Positions 1 to 4,915 of a stretch of DNA of 5,659 bases are shown piece by piece. A program made the position numbers and the translations under genes. Origin of the DNA: Bacillota bacterium (GTDB lineage Bacteria > Bacillota > DTU030 > DUMP01); the NCBI GenBank assembly GCA_012735455.1, contig JAAYHG010000152.1, positions 1-5,659 of the forward strand, written 5' to 3'. The notes under the pieces were generated by a model that made no database searches, was not told the DNA's origin, and saw only the letters and a list, made by a program, of their open reading frames with translations. Each line of letters starts with the position of its first letter. The first letter of the stretch is position 1.

Positions 1-87
1 ATATCTGCCTTTAACTCTTGTAGCAAGTGATTTTTCATTAAAAAAAACCGGGTGGATAACCTAAGCCTATGAAAACCCTTACTTTCC

Positions 88-116
88 TTGTGTGTCACCA
101 GGGGCAGGTGTATAAT
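88..116 (+). promoter_or_regulatory. putative sigma-A-type promoter for the NifU-like gene
   Basis: A perfect -10 hexamer TATAAT lies at 111-116. A weak -35 (TTGTGT, 88-93, 3 of 6 consensus bases) sits 17 bp upstream. Transcription would start near 123, giving a leader of under 30 nt before the ATG at 151. The -10 overlaps possible upstream start codons of the same frame, which supports the downstream start. Read by eye; the -35 match is poor. Positions 1-87 hold no gene that I can support. Confidence 0.45.
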
Positions 117-150
117 GGAAACGAATCATCAACAGAAAGGATGTGGTAAC

Positions 151-378
151 ATGAAAGAAAAAGTCGAGCAGGCCTTAAACCGCGTGCGTCCTTCCCTGCA
201 GGCAGATGGCGGCGACGTGGAGCTAGTGGACGTAGACGAGACCACTGGGATCGTCAAAGTGAAACTTACTGGGAGCTGTGGCAGCTGCCCCTTTGCCCTC
301 ATGACCCTGAAACAAGGCATCGAGCAAACCCTTAAGGAAGCAGTACCAGAAGTAAAAGAGGTTCAGTCCGTCAACTAA
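151..378 (+). CDS. NifU-like iron-sulfur cluster scaffold protein (NifU C-terminal domain)
   Basis: A 75-aa protein made only of the NifU C-terminal (Nfu-type) domain, which in the family holds a labile Fe-S cluster at a dimer interface and passes it to apoproteins in the cytoplasm. Visible are the N-terminal pattern ending in [11 protein letters not shown] (about residues 16-26) and the cluster-binding CGSC (C43, C46) followed by [12 protein letters not shown]. The length is normal for stand-alone Firmicute members. I chose the ATG at 151 because AAAGGA ends 9 nt before it and the family begins near this point. In-frame starts at 88 (TTG) and 115 (ATG) would add residues unlike the family, and they overlap the likely promoter. 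The gene is monocistronic, closed by a strong terminator at 386-418. The family call is firm; the specific client proteins cannot be told. Confidence 0.93.
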   Translation: MKEKVEQALNRVRPSLQADGGDVELVDVDETTGIVKVKLTGSCGSCPFALMTLKQGIEQTLKEAVPEVKEVQSVN

Positions 379-385
379 CAGAGCG

Positions 386-418
386 AAAGCCCGGGGAAAA
401 GCCGGGCTTTATTTTTTT
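386..418 (+). terminator. intrinsic terminator of the NifU-like gene
   Basis: A perfect 9-bp stem AAAGCCCGG (386-394) / CCGGGCTTT (402-410) encloses a 7-nt loop. It is followed by an A and seven T residues (412-418). It begins 7 nt after the NifU stop. In the opposite direction the stem has no T-tract after it, so it should work mainly rightward, although it could still weaken readthrough from the convergent gene. Confidence 0.92.
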
Positions 419-573
419 CTCTTTCCAACTTTAGACTTGGTTGACGCCAGGTTCTTACCGTGCCGCAGTGAGTTCCTGCGTTTGGCATCTTGTAGCTCCT
501 CGTAAAAAATTCCCTCGGTTGTGGCATCTTCATCGTCGTCTCCCCTGGTGAATCGCAGCTTTTCTTTTTTCAT
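409..573 (-). CDS. small charged hypothetical protein (54 aa)
   Basis: I do not recognise this protein. It is strongly bipolar: an acidic cluster DDDED at about residues 12-16, a middle GIFYEELQDAKRR, then a basic tail ending SKVGKRKK. There is no signal peptide, membrane segment or cysteine. The start at 573 (ATG) is preceded by GAGGTG with a 6-nt gap, a convincing ribosome site; a GTG 33 nt further upstream has none. It lies 61 nt after the phospholipase stop on the same strand and may be the last gene of a nrdR-phospholipase transcript. Its stop codon and last codons lie inside the terminator of the convergent NifU-like gene. A basic tail suggests nucleic acid or polyanion binding, but that is only inference. 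I considered small YfhD-type proteins of Bacilli and cannot support that. Confidence 0.62.
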   Translation of the reverse strand: MKKEKLRFTRGDDDEDATTEGIFYEELQDAKRRNSLRHGKNLASTKSKVGKRKK

Positions 574-634
574 CACTGACACCTCATTCTTAGTCTGGTC
601 GGGCACGGGCAGGGTTTATGCTCTAGAACGGCGT

Positions 635-1402
635 TCAAATGCTCTCTTCCGCGACTTTGGTACAAAACAAATGTATGAACCCTGCCGTCAACCTCAGCAT
701 CAGCGGAACCAACACCACAGCAGCTTCAGGCCAGTTCTTTTTATAGTCTGGGTTTTCGCTGCGGTTGATCAGCGGGCTGAATTCGAAAGAACGAGCGGAA
801 GCCTCATCTATCCAGTCATAAATACGCGTAGAGCTGGTTTCATGCACCCCGTACTCAGGGTCACTATGAACACCAGTCCACTGGTAAAGGCCACCACTCC
901 CCACACTAAACTCCCGCCAGTTCTCTTTATCTCGCAGCCACAATTCGTAGGCCGCATGCCCGTGAGGGTCAGTAATAAAATAGCTGCCCAAGAGGGCCGC
1001 GTGATGCGGCACAGTGGCATCTTGCAACATGTGCAGTGCGATACCCAGGTGGTACATGGCTCGGCGCCTGTGCCCCCATTGCCAGAACTTTACAGCACGC
1101 TCGTACTGAGCCTCAGTCACCTGCGCCGAGGTCTTGGGTACCGAGAGAAAACCACAGTGTCGAAACGGGTGGTGAAAGTGGTAAAAGGCAAACACATCAG
1201 TATCCGCAGCTACAGCCCCGCGGGCCAAGGCCTCGCGCCAGACTATTCCTTCCCGTGTGTGAAGGAAAGTGCCAGCCGCAGGCGAACCGTCCGCCGCCAG
1301 GATATCAAAAGCATGCCTAACAAACGCAGCGTGATCGAATTGATAGTATTGCGGCCTAAAATACAATGCTGTCGCCCCCTTTTTTGCTCCTTGTAACAAC
1401 AT
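635..1402 (-). CDS. zinc-dependent phospholipase C / P1-nuclease-type protein
   Basis: This 255-aa protein matches the fold family of Bacillus cereus phospholipase C and alpha-toxin, trinuclear-zinc enzymes that hydrolyse phosphodiesters of phospholipids (relatives cut nucleic acids). The strongest signal is HLGIALHMLQDATVPHHA (residues 118-135), giving H124, D128 and H134 with the family spacing. H149 and E153 (HAAYE) match the later ligand pair, H24 the early histidine, and D67 plus H75 the Asp/His pair. The C-terminus (LRLTAGFIHLF) also fits. Secreted relatives have a signal peptide and a mature N-terminal Trp that binds zinc; neither is present, and nrdR ends only 36 nt upstream, leaving no room for them. 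No good ribosome site precedes ATG 1402; a G-rich stretch before TTG 1366 could start a protein 12 residues shorter. Family call is good; substrate unknown. Confidence 0.82.
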   Translation of the reverse strand: MLLQGAKKGATALYFRPQYYQFDHAAFVRHAFDILAADGSPAAGTFLHTREGIVWREALARGAVAADTDVFAFYHFHHPFRHCGFLSVPKTSAQVTEAQYERAVKFWQWGHRRRAMYHLGIALHMLQDATVPHHAALLGSYFITDPHGHAAYELWLRDKENWREFSVGSGGLYQWTGVHSDPEYGVHETSSTRIYDWIDEASARSFEFSPLINRSENPDYKKNWPEAAVVLVPLMLRLTAGFIHLFCTKVAEESI

Positions 1403-1438
1403 ATGCAGGAGCTAACACAGAGGCGAGAGAGTAGGCCG

Positions 1439-1915
1439 TTATTGTTGCGATTTGCCGGGTTTCTGGCGGCTGAGTAGATTTTTCAGTTCTTCCTGAAACT
1501 CTCCTACGTCGGCAAAACGACGGTAGACATAAGCAAAACGTACGTAGGCAACTTCGTCCAGGTGACGGAGCGCTTTCATTATCAGATCACCAATCACAGT
1601 AGAGGGCACTTCCTCCAAGAGAGTATTGCGCACCTCTTTTTCTACGCCCTCGGCCAAAGCCTCCAGCATCGGTAAAGAAACCGGCCGCTTTTCGCAGGCC
1701 TTGAGCAGTCCACTCAAAATCTTCTGTCGATCAAAGCGTTCCCGACGGCCATCGCGCTTAACCACAAAGAGGGGCTGTTCTTCAATACGCTCGTAGGTGG
1801 TAAAGCGCCGTCCGCAACTCTCACACTCCCGGCGACGCCTGATGGCCGAGCCAGCCTCAGCAGGACACGAATCCAAGACCTTTGTGTCCGGCTCACTACA
1901 GAAAGGGCAGCGCAA
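1439..1915 (-). CDS. nrdR: transcriptional repressor NrdR
   Basis: NrdR represses ribonucleotide reductase genes in response to the ATP/dATP balance by binding NrdR boxes. The 158-aa protein has the full architecture: a zinc ribbon with CPFC (C3, C6) and CESCGRRF (C31, C34), then an ATP-cone at about residues 49-139 starting FVVKRDGRRERFDRQKI. The C-terminus YRRFADVGEFQEEL is typical. The start is TTG at 1915, because the family begins MxCPFC; AAGGG lies 9 nt upstream. The overlapping GTG at 1923 is in another frame. It is the first of three leftward genes and is followed after 36 nt by the phospholipase-like gene. I see no NrdR box in front of it. Length and motifs are complete, so the identification is very secure. 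Confidence 0.97.
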   Translation of the reverse strand: MRCPFCSEPDTKVLDSCPAEAGSAIRRRRECESCGRRFTTYERIEEQPLFVVKRDGRRERFDRQKILSGLLKACEKRPVSLPMLEALAEGVEKEVRNTLLEEVPSTVIGDLIMKALRHLDEVAYVRFAYVYRRFADVGEFQEELKNLLSRQKPGKSQQ

Positions 1916-1943
1916 ATCCTCACACCCTTAAGTGCTTTGCTTT

Positions 1944-1975
1944 ATTATATATTATCTTGCTTTTCTTGCTGTCGA
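1944..1975 (-). promoter_or_regulatory. possible promoter of nrdR
   Basis: On the minus strand a TCGACA (1970-1975, 5 of 6 to TTGACA) precedes an AT-rich stretch holding TATATA at 18 bp spacing (1946-1951) or TATAAT at 20 bp (1944-1949). The start of transcription would lie about 20-25 nt before the TTG of nrdR. The spacing is not ideal, so confidence is low. Confidence 0.4.
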
Positions 1976-2079
1976 GAGGAACAAAGAGCTTCCCTAGTTA
2001 CTAATAACCCCCAACGCACAGGGATAAACTACGCCAGACGTTATTTTGCTCTATCCTAGCATTTCGACGGAAAGAGGGA

Positions 2080-2094
2080 AAGGAATCGTTCCTT
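2080..2094. repeat. 15-bp inverted repeat in the nrdR/membrane-protein divergent region
   Basis: AAGGAA-TCG-TTCCTT is a perfect 6-bp dyad with a 3-nt centre, about 110 nt before the membrane protein start. It could be an operator half-site pair or a small hairpin. I find no good sigma-A promoter for the rightward gene anywhere in 1976-2200, so the relation to a promoter is unknown. The rest of this 285-nt gap holds only short repeats, such as CACACCCT near both ends (1921-1928 and 2131-2138). Confidence 0.4.
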
Positions 2095-2178
2095 CACATC
2101 ACAGAACCGAACTAAAGGGGGAATCCTGTGCACACCCTCACACCAATGATAACTCTGCGCGATATTGGCGATACAGCA

Positions 2179-2203
2179 AAAGGAGGGTGATGAAACACCC
2201 ATG
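2179..2203 (+). promoter_or_regulatory. unusual ribosome binding site with a hairpin between SD and start
   Basis: AAAGGAGGG (2179-2187) is a strong Shine-Dalgarno, but the only in-frame ATG is at 2201, 14 nt after AGGAGG, which is long. The gap contains GGGTG (2185-2189) and CACCC (2196-2200), a perfect 5-bp stem with the 6-nt loop ATGAAA. Folding would either bring the upstream AAAAGGA close to the ATG or hide part of the SD. The loop ATG opens a 7-codon out-of-frame reading frame that ends at 2213, past the true start. Confidence 0.5.
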
Positions 2204-3094
2204 TTTGATCTAGCAGGGGCACTAGCTTCCTTCGGCGGAGGTGTATTCGGGGCCGCCATCGGCGGCCTGTTTTCCTCGGTCTTAACAGGACTGGTGGTTA
2301 TCGCAGGTGTAGCAGCCAGCTACTTCCAAGACCTCTCCCCGGCCCAAGCCATGATCTCTCAGGTAGCATTTGGACCTTGGCTGGGACCACACATCGCCTT
2401 TGCAGGTAGTGTGGCCGCAGCCTGCTATGCCGCCAAGAAGCGCCTACTTAAAACAGGAAAGGATATAGTTACTCCACTGGCAAAGTTCAACGACCCAGGG
2501 GTTCTCGCTGTAGGCGGGGTGTTTGGTGTACTGGGCTATGTAATTGAAGGCTGGTTTACAGCACTAAACCTGCCCACAGACACTGTCTTCTTGACGGTAG
2601 TCGTCTCCGGGATTATTGCTCGCTGGCTTATCCTGGCAGAGGGGCCCTTGGGCACCTTACCCCCGGAATTGGAAAAGGAAGCAGGCGCCGGTAATCTTTG
2701 GGGGCGCTTCATCGTCACTGACACGCACGTCTGGCTCCCGTACCAGAAAGACCTGCCCCAACTCCTAATCCTGGGCTTTGGCATCGGGGCAGCCTCGGCA
2801 GCAGCCACCCTCTACACCGGCAGCAGTGTCATCGGCTTTGGCATCACCGCTTTTGCGTTGATCTTTTTCATCAATTTAGGTGGTGCACCTGTTGGGCACC
2901 ACATCGCCCTACTGGCAGCAGTAGCCGCAGATCTCACCGCCAACGTCCTCATTGGCGCCCTGTGGGGTATACTAGGAGCCTTGATAGGAGAGCTGGCAGC
3001 CCGTTTGTTTCTTAACTGGGGCGAGAGCCACATTGATCCTCCGGCTACAGCAATAACTGTTTGTACCACACTAGCCCTGCTTCTCATGGGTTAA
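2201..3094 (+). CDS. uncharacterised multi-pass membrane protein with internal duplication (297 aa)
   Basis: I do not recognise a named family. The protein is very hydrophobic, with about 8-9 likely membrane segments at roughly residues 5-40 (one or two), 60-78, 100-122, 126-146, 186-205, 209-226, 232-250, 250-270 and 282-296. Two halves look related: WLGPHIAFAGSVAA (60-73) resembles PVGHHIALLAAVAA (230-243). Each is followed by a Gly-rich segment (GGVFGVLGYVIEG near 105; GALWGILGALIGE near 252) and then a D-P/T-rich turn and a last hydrophobic stretch. A similar GGVFGAAIGG lies at 13-22. A soluble loop at about 148-185 carries ELEKE and WGRF. Start ATG 2201 is chosen over TTG 2165 because only it lies downstream of the strong SD. 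The codirectional ZIP gene 119 nt downstream suggests a transport or metal-related role, but this is inference only. Confidence 0.85.
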   Translation: MFDLAGALASFGGGVFGAAIGGLFSSVLTGLVVIAGVAASYFQDLSPAQAMISQVAFGPWLGPHIAFAGSVAAACYAAKKRLLKTGKDIVTPLAKFNDPGVLAVGGVFGVLGYVIEGWFTALNLPTDTVFLTVVVSGIIARWLILAEGPLGTLPPELEKEAGAGNLWGRFIVTDTHVWLPYQKDLPQLLILGFGIGAASAAATLYTGSSVIGFGITAFALIFFINLGGAPVGHHIALLAAVAADLTANVLIGALWGILGALIGELAARLFLNWGESHIDPPATAITVCTTLALLLMG

Positions 3095-3213
3095 CAACAC
3101 TGCCCTTGCCATTATGACATCCCCGAGAGGGAAGGACATCAGCGCAAGTCCTGACTGGTAAACGTCGGTGCATCATGTAGGTAACCTCACGATACGCTGA
3201 GAAAGGAGTTCAG
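3095..3213 (+). promoter_or_regulatory. structured leader upstream of the ZIP transporter gene
   Basis: This 119-nt gap is rich in short complementary stretches: TCCC/GGGA (3120-3123 with 3129-3132), AGGAC/GTCCT (3133-3137 with 3148-3152), CTGAC/GTCGG (3151-3155 with 3164-3168, one G-U pair) and CTCA/TGAG (3186-3189 with 3198-3201). The second and third share bases and so compete. The last abuts the SD AAAGGAG (3202-3208). A weak promoter (TTAACA 3091-3096, 16 bp, TATGAC 3113-3118) may start transcription here. I match no known riboswitch class; the stems are short, so this may be ordinary spacer. Confidence 0.35.
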
Positions 3214-3954
3214 ATGATCCCCTGGAAGTCATTTGCAGCGGCCCTGGCCGCAGGAGCGGCAGCAGGAGTTGGGGCCCTGCCACTTCTCTTTATTTCCGAG
3301 ATCCCCCTTTGGATACAGGATGCCCTCCTCGGTTTCGCAGGCGGAATGATGATCGGTGCTGCCTCCTTATCTCTGGTTCCTTCCGCCTTGGATCAGGGTG
3401 GATTGGTGCAGGTACTCCTGGGACTCTTTGCAGGGGCGGGTAGCCTTACTCTGCTGGATCTCCTACTTCCCCACCTGCACAGCACAGCAGCAAAAAAAAG
3501 TGCCGCCCAGGAACAGCAACACTCCCTGCTTATCCTGGCAGCCATTGTCTTGCATAATCTACCAGAGGGCTTAACCATGGGGATAGGTTTGGCCTCTGGT
3601 ACAGATAGAATTGGCCTCATCCTAACCTTGGCCATAGGCATCCAGAACATCCCTGAGGGTCTGTTAGCCGCCCTGCCACTGCTAGAAAGAGGTGTGTCAG
3701 GAGGCAAGGCAGTGGGATTGGCCTTGGCTACAGGCCTGATGGAACCCCTAGCAGCGCTCGTGGGAATGCTGCTGATAGGTTTTCTGCGGGGCATTCTGGG
3801 TTTTTTCCTGGCCTTTTCCGCCGGAGCCATGTTTTATGTAGTGGCGGACACCCTAATCCCGGACAGTAACGACCATGGCTATGAACGCTTGTCAACTCTT
3901 GGCTTTTTTCTCGGCTTCGCACTCCTTCTGAGCATCAACCATCTGCTCGCCTGA
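3214..3954 (+). CDS. ZIP-family divalent metal transporter
   Basis: A 246-aa integral membrane protein of the ZIP family, which moves Zn2+ and related divalent cations into the cytoplasm. The metal-site motifs are present: HNLPEG (114-119, with H114, N115, E118) in TM4 and QNIPEG (144-149, with N145, E148) in TM5. E177 in GLMEPLAALVG matches the TM6 glutamate. Gln rather than His at the start of the TM5 motif resembles the GufA-type branch (as in BbZIP), to which I lean. A loop at about 87-104 between TM3 and TM4 carries scattered His (HLH, QQH). About eight membrane segments can be drawn and the length is normal. ATG 3214 follows AAAGGAG by 5 nt. Its 3' end overlaps the convergent amidase gene by 63 nt. 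The exact metal cannot be told from sequence. Confidence 0.93.
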   Translation: MIPWKSFAAALAAGAAAGVGALPLLFISEIPLWIQDALLGFAGGMMIGAASLSLVPSALDQGGLVQVLLGLFAGAGSLTLLDLLLPHLHSTAAKKSAAQEQQHSLLILAAIVLHNLPEGLTMGIGLASGTDRIGLILTLAIGIQNIPEGLLAALPLLERGVSGGKAVGLALATGLMEPLAALVGMLLIGFLRGILGFFLAFSAGAMFYVVADTLIPDSNDHGYERLSTLGFFLGFALLLSINHLLA

Positions 3955-4673
3955 AAGCCGGTAGAGGGCCACAGCCAGTTGGTAACGTGTTACTGGGTCG
4001 TCACCGTGGAAAAGACCATCGGGATACCCATTCATAAGTCTTTTCCGGGCTACCCAGTTCACCTCCTGCACCGCCCAGTGGGTAGCAGGAACATCTAAGA
4101 AAGGACCTGCCCCGCCCTGGCCGACAAATTCTCGCAGGGCCGACGCCAGTCCTGCGGCCGCCATTTCCTTGAAAGCCGGGGTACCTAAACGGGCAGCATC
4201 ACTGCGGCTGGTAACAAACCCCACCTCACAGATGGCTGCTGCCATGGGTGCTGCTCTGAGAATATAGTAGTAGTCTTGGCCGTCGCCCCGGAGTCTGGTT
4301 TTTATGCCTCGGTCATTCAGACCAGTAGATCGAACCAAAGCCTTTTGTACCAGGCTGGCCAGGCTACGGCTGTCCTCCTTGTCCGCCTGGTAAAAGGTCT
4401 CGCTACCGCGAGCTTCACTGTTGCTGGCCGAGTTGTGATGGATAGACAAAAACCCTGCCACTCCCGCCCGGCAGGCCTGCTCTATACGTGCTGATAAAGG
4501 CACATCCACATCGCCCTCCCGAGACATTACCACCTCCACCCCAAGCCGCTCAAGCTCTGCGCGAACCTTAAGAGCCAGAGACAGGTTAAGCTCCTTCTCT
4601 ACCAAACCGTTGGCCCGCGCACCTGAATCACGCCCGCCGTTCAATGGCCGGGGTCAAGAAAGATCCTCGGCAC
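3892..4673 (-). pseudogene. N-acetylmuramoyl-L-alanine amidase (Amidase_3) with SLH domain, frameshifted near the start
   Basis: Amidase_3 enzymes are zinc hydrolases that cut the stem peptide from muramic acid in peptidoglycan. GTG 4673, 6 nt after GGAGGT, begins MPRIFLDPGH with the first zinc His, then meets a TGA at 4643-4641. The rest continues in another frame from 4644: NGGRDSGA, VEKELNL (second ligand Glu), FLSIHHNS (third ligand His), and ICEVGF with the catalytic Glu. One SLH wall-binding domain follows (FLDVPATHWA to VTRYQLAVALYRL). A net -1/+2 shift within 4641-4646 separates the parts. The downstream frame alone (250 aa from TTG 4644) lacks the first zinc ligand and has no good ribosome site. 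An in-frame TAG at 4691-4689 limits the N-terminus, so no signal peptide is encoded, odd for a wall enzyme. It is either a true mutation, a sequencing error or, less likely, recoding. Confidence 0.8.
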
Positions 4674-4719
4674 AAGACCACCTCCCACCTACTGTCCCCT
4701 ACCGGTTGCTGATCCTCTT

Positions 4720-4748
4720 ACAATACCTGTTTTCCCCGGAACTGCCAG
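4720..4748 (-). promoter_or_regulatory. possible promoter of the amidase gene
   Basis: On the minus strand CTGGCA (4743-4748, 4 of 6) and TATTGT (4720-4725, 4 of 6) are 17 bp apart, putting the start of transcription near 4713, about 40 nt before GTG 4673. The -35 overlaps a TGGCAGT 7-mer that recurs in the inverted repeat upstream of the M20 gene. Weak match; low confidence. Confidence 0.3.
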
Positions 4749-4823
4749 TTGTCTCTACTCCTCCCCTCTGCCTTTATATACTATCTTCAGGGGAACTAGA
4801 GGACCCGGGAAATAGAAAAAACA

Positions 4824-4853
4824 TTTTCCGTCGTTGTCGATTTGTGGTAGAAT
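4824..4853 (+). promoter_or_regulatory. possible extended -10 promoter of the M20 hydrolase gene
   Basis: TGG-TAGAAT (4845-4853) fits an extended -10 element (TGn plus 5 of 6 to TATAAT). The -35 region about 17-18 bp upstream is poor (TTTTCC or TTTCCG, 4824-4830), as extended -10 promoters allow. Transcription would begin near 4860, inside the inverted repeat 4851-4891. Confidence 0.45.
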
Positions 4854-4891
4854 GGCAGTAAAACTACCAATCCCTTGTCGCTACTGCCATT
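4851..4891. repeat. perfect 10-bp inverted repeat at the predicted transcription start of the M20 gene
   Basis: AATGGCAGTA (4851-4860) and TACTGCCATT (4882-4891) are exact reverse complements separated by 21 nt. A competing 6-bp stem, TGGTAG (4845-4850) with CTACCA (4864-4869), would use bases next to it. The second arm ends 10 nt before the SD AAGGA (4902-4906). It could be an operator with two half-sites, or a 5'-leader hairpin acting on expression. Confidence 0.6.
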
Positions 4892-4915
4892 AGTTATCAT
4901 TAAGGAAGACGACTT

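Noticed and set aside
521..1396. Long rightward open frame (291 codons) opposite the phospholipase-like gene
   Set aside because: Its translation is rich in Arg/Ser/Pro with no recognisable domain, it has no good ribosome site, and the minus strand carries clear zinc-ligand motifs. It is an antisense shadow.
2146..2190. 14-codon mini-ORF (ATG 2146) ending in the SD of the membrane protein gene
   Set aside because: No ribosome site precedes it and it has no runs of a regulatory amino acid, so a leader-peptide attenuator is not supported.
3120..3175. Cobalamin or yybP-ykoY-type riboswitch in the ZIP leader
   Set aside because: GGGAA and GCAAGTCC recall cobalamin elements, but the conserved B12-box and core order are absent. 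The manganese element core (AGGGGAGTAG-like) is also absent.
3642..3661. Second NIPEG motif in the ZIP gene seen as a possible duplication
   Set aside because: HNLPEG in TM4 and QNIPEG in TM5 are the normal paired metal-site motifs of the family.
4638..4646. Programmed frameshift or UGA recoding at the amidase start
   Set aside because: There is no X-XXY-YYZ slippery site, a +1 shift leads to another stop, and reading through the UGA gives a non-homologous frame. Mutation or sequence error is simpler.
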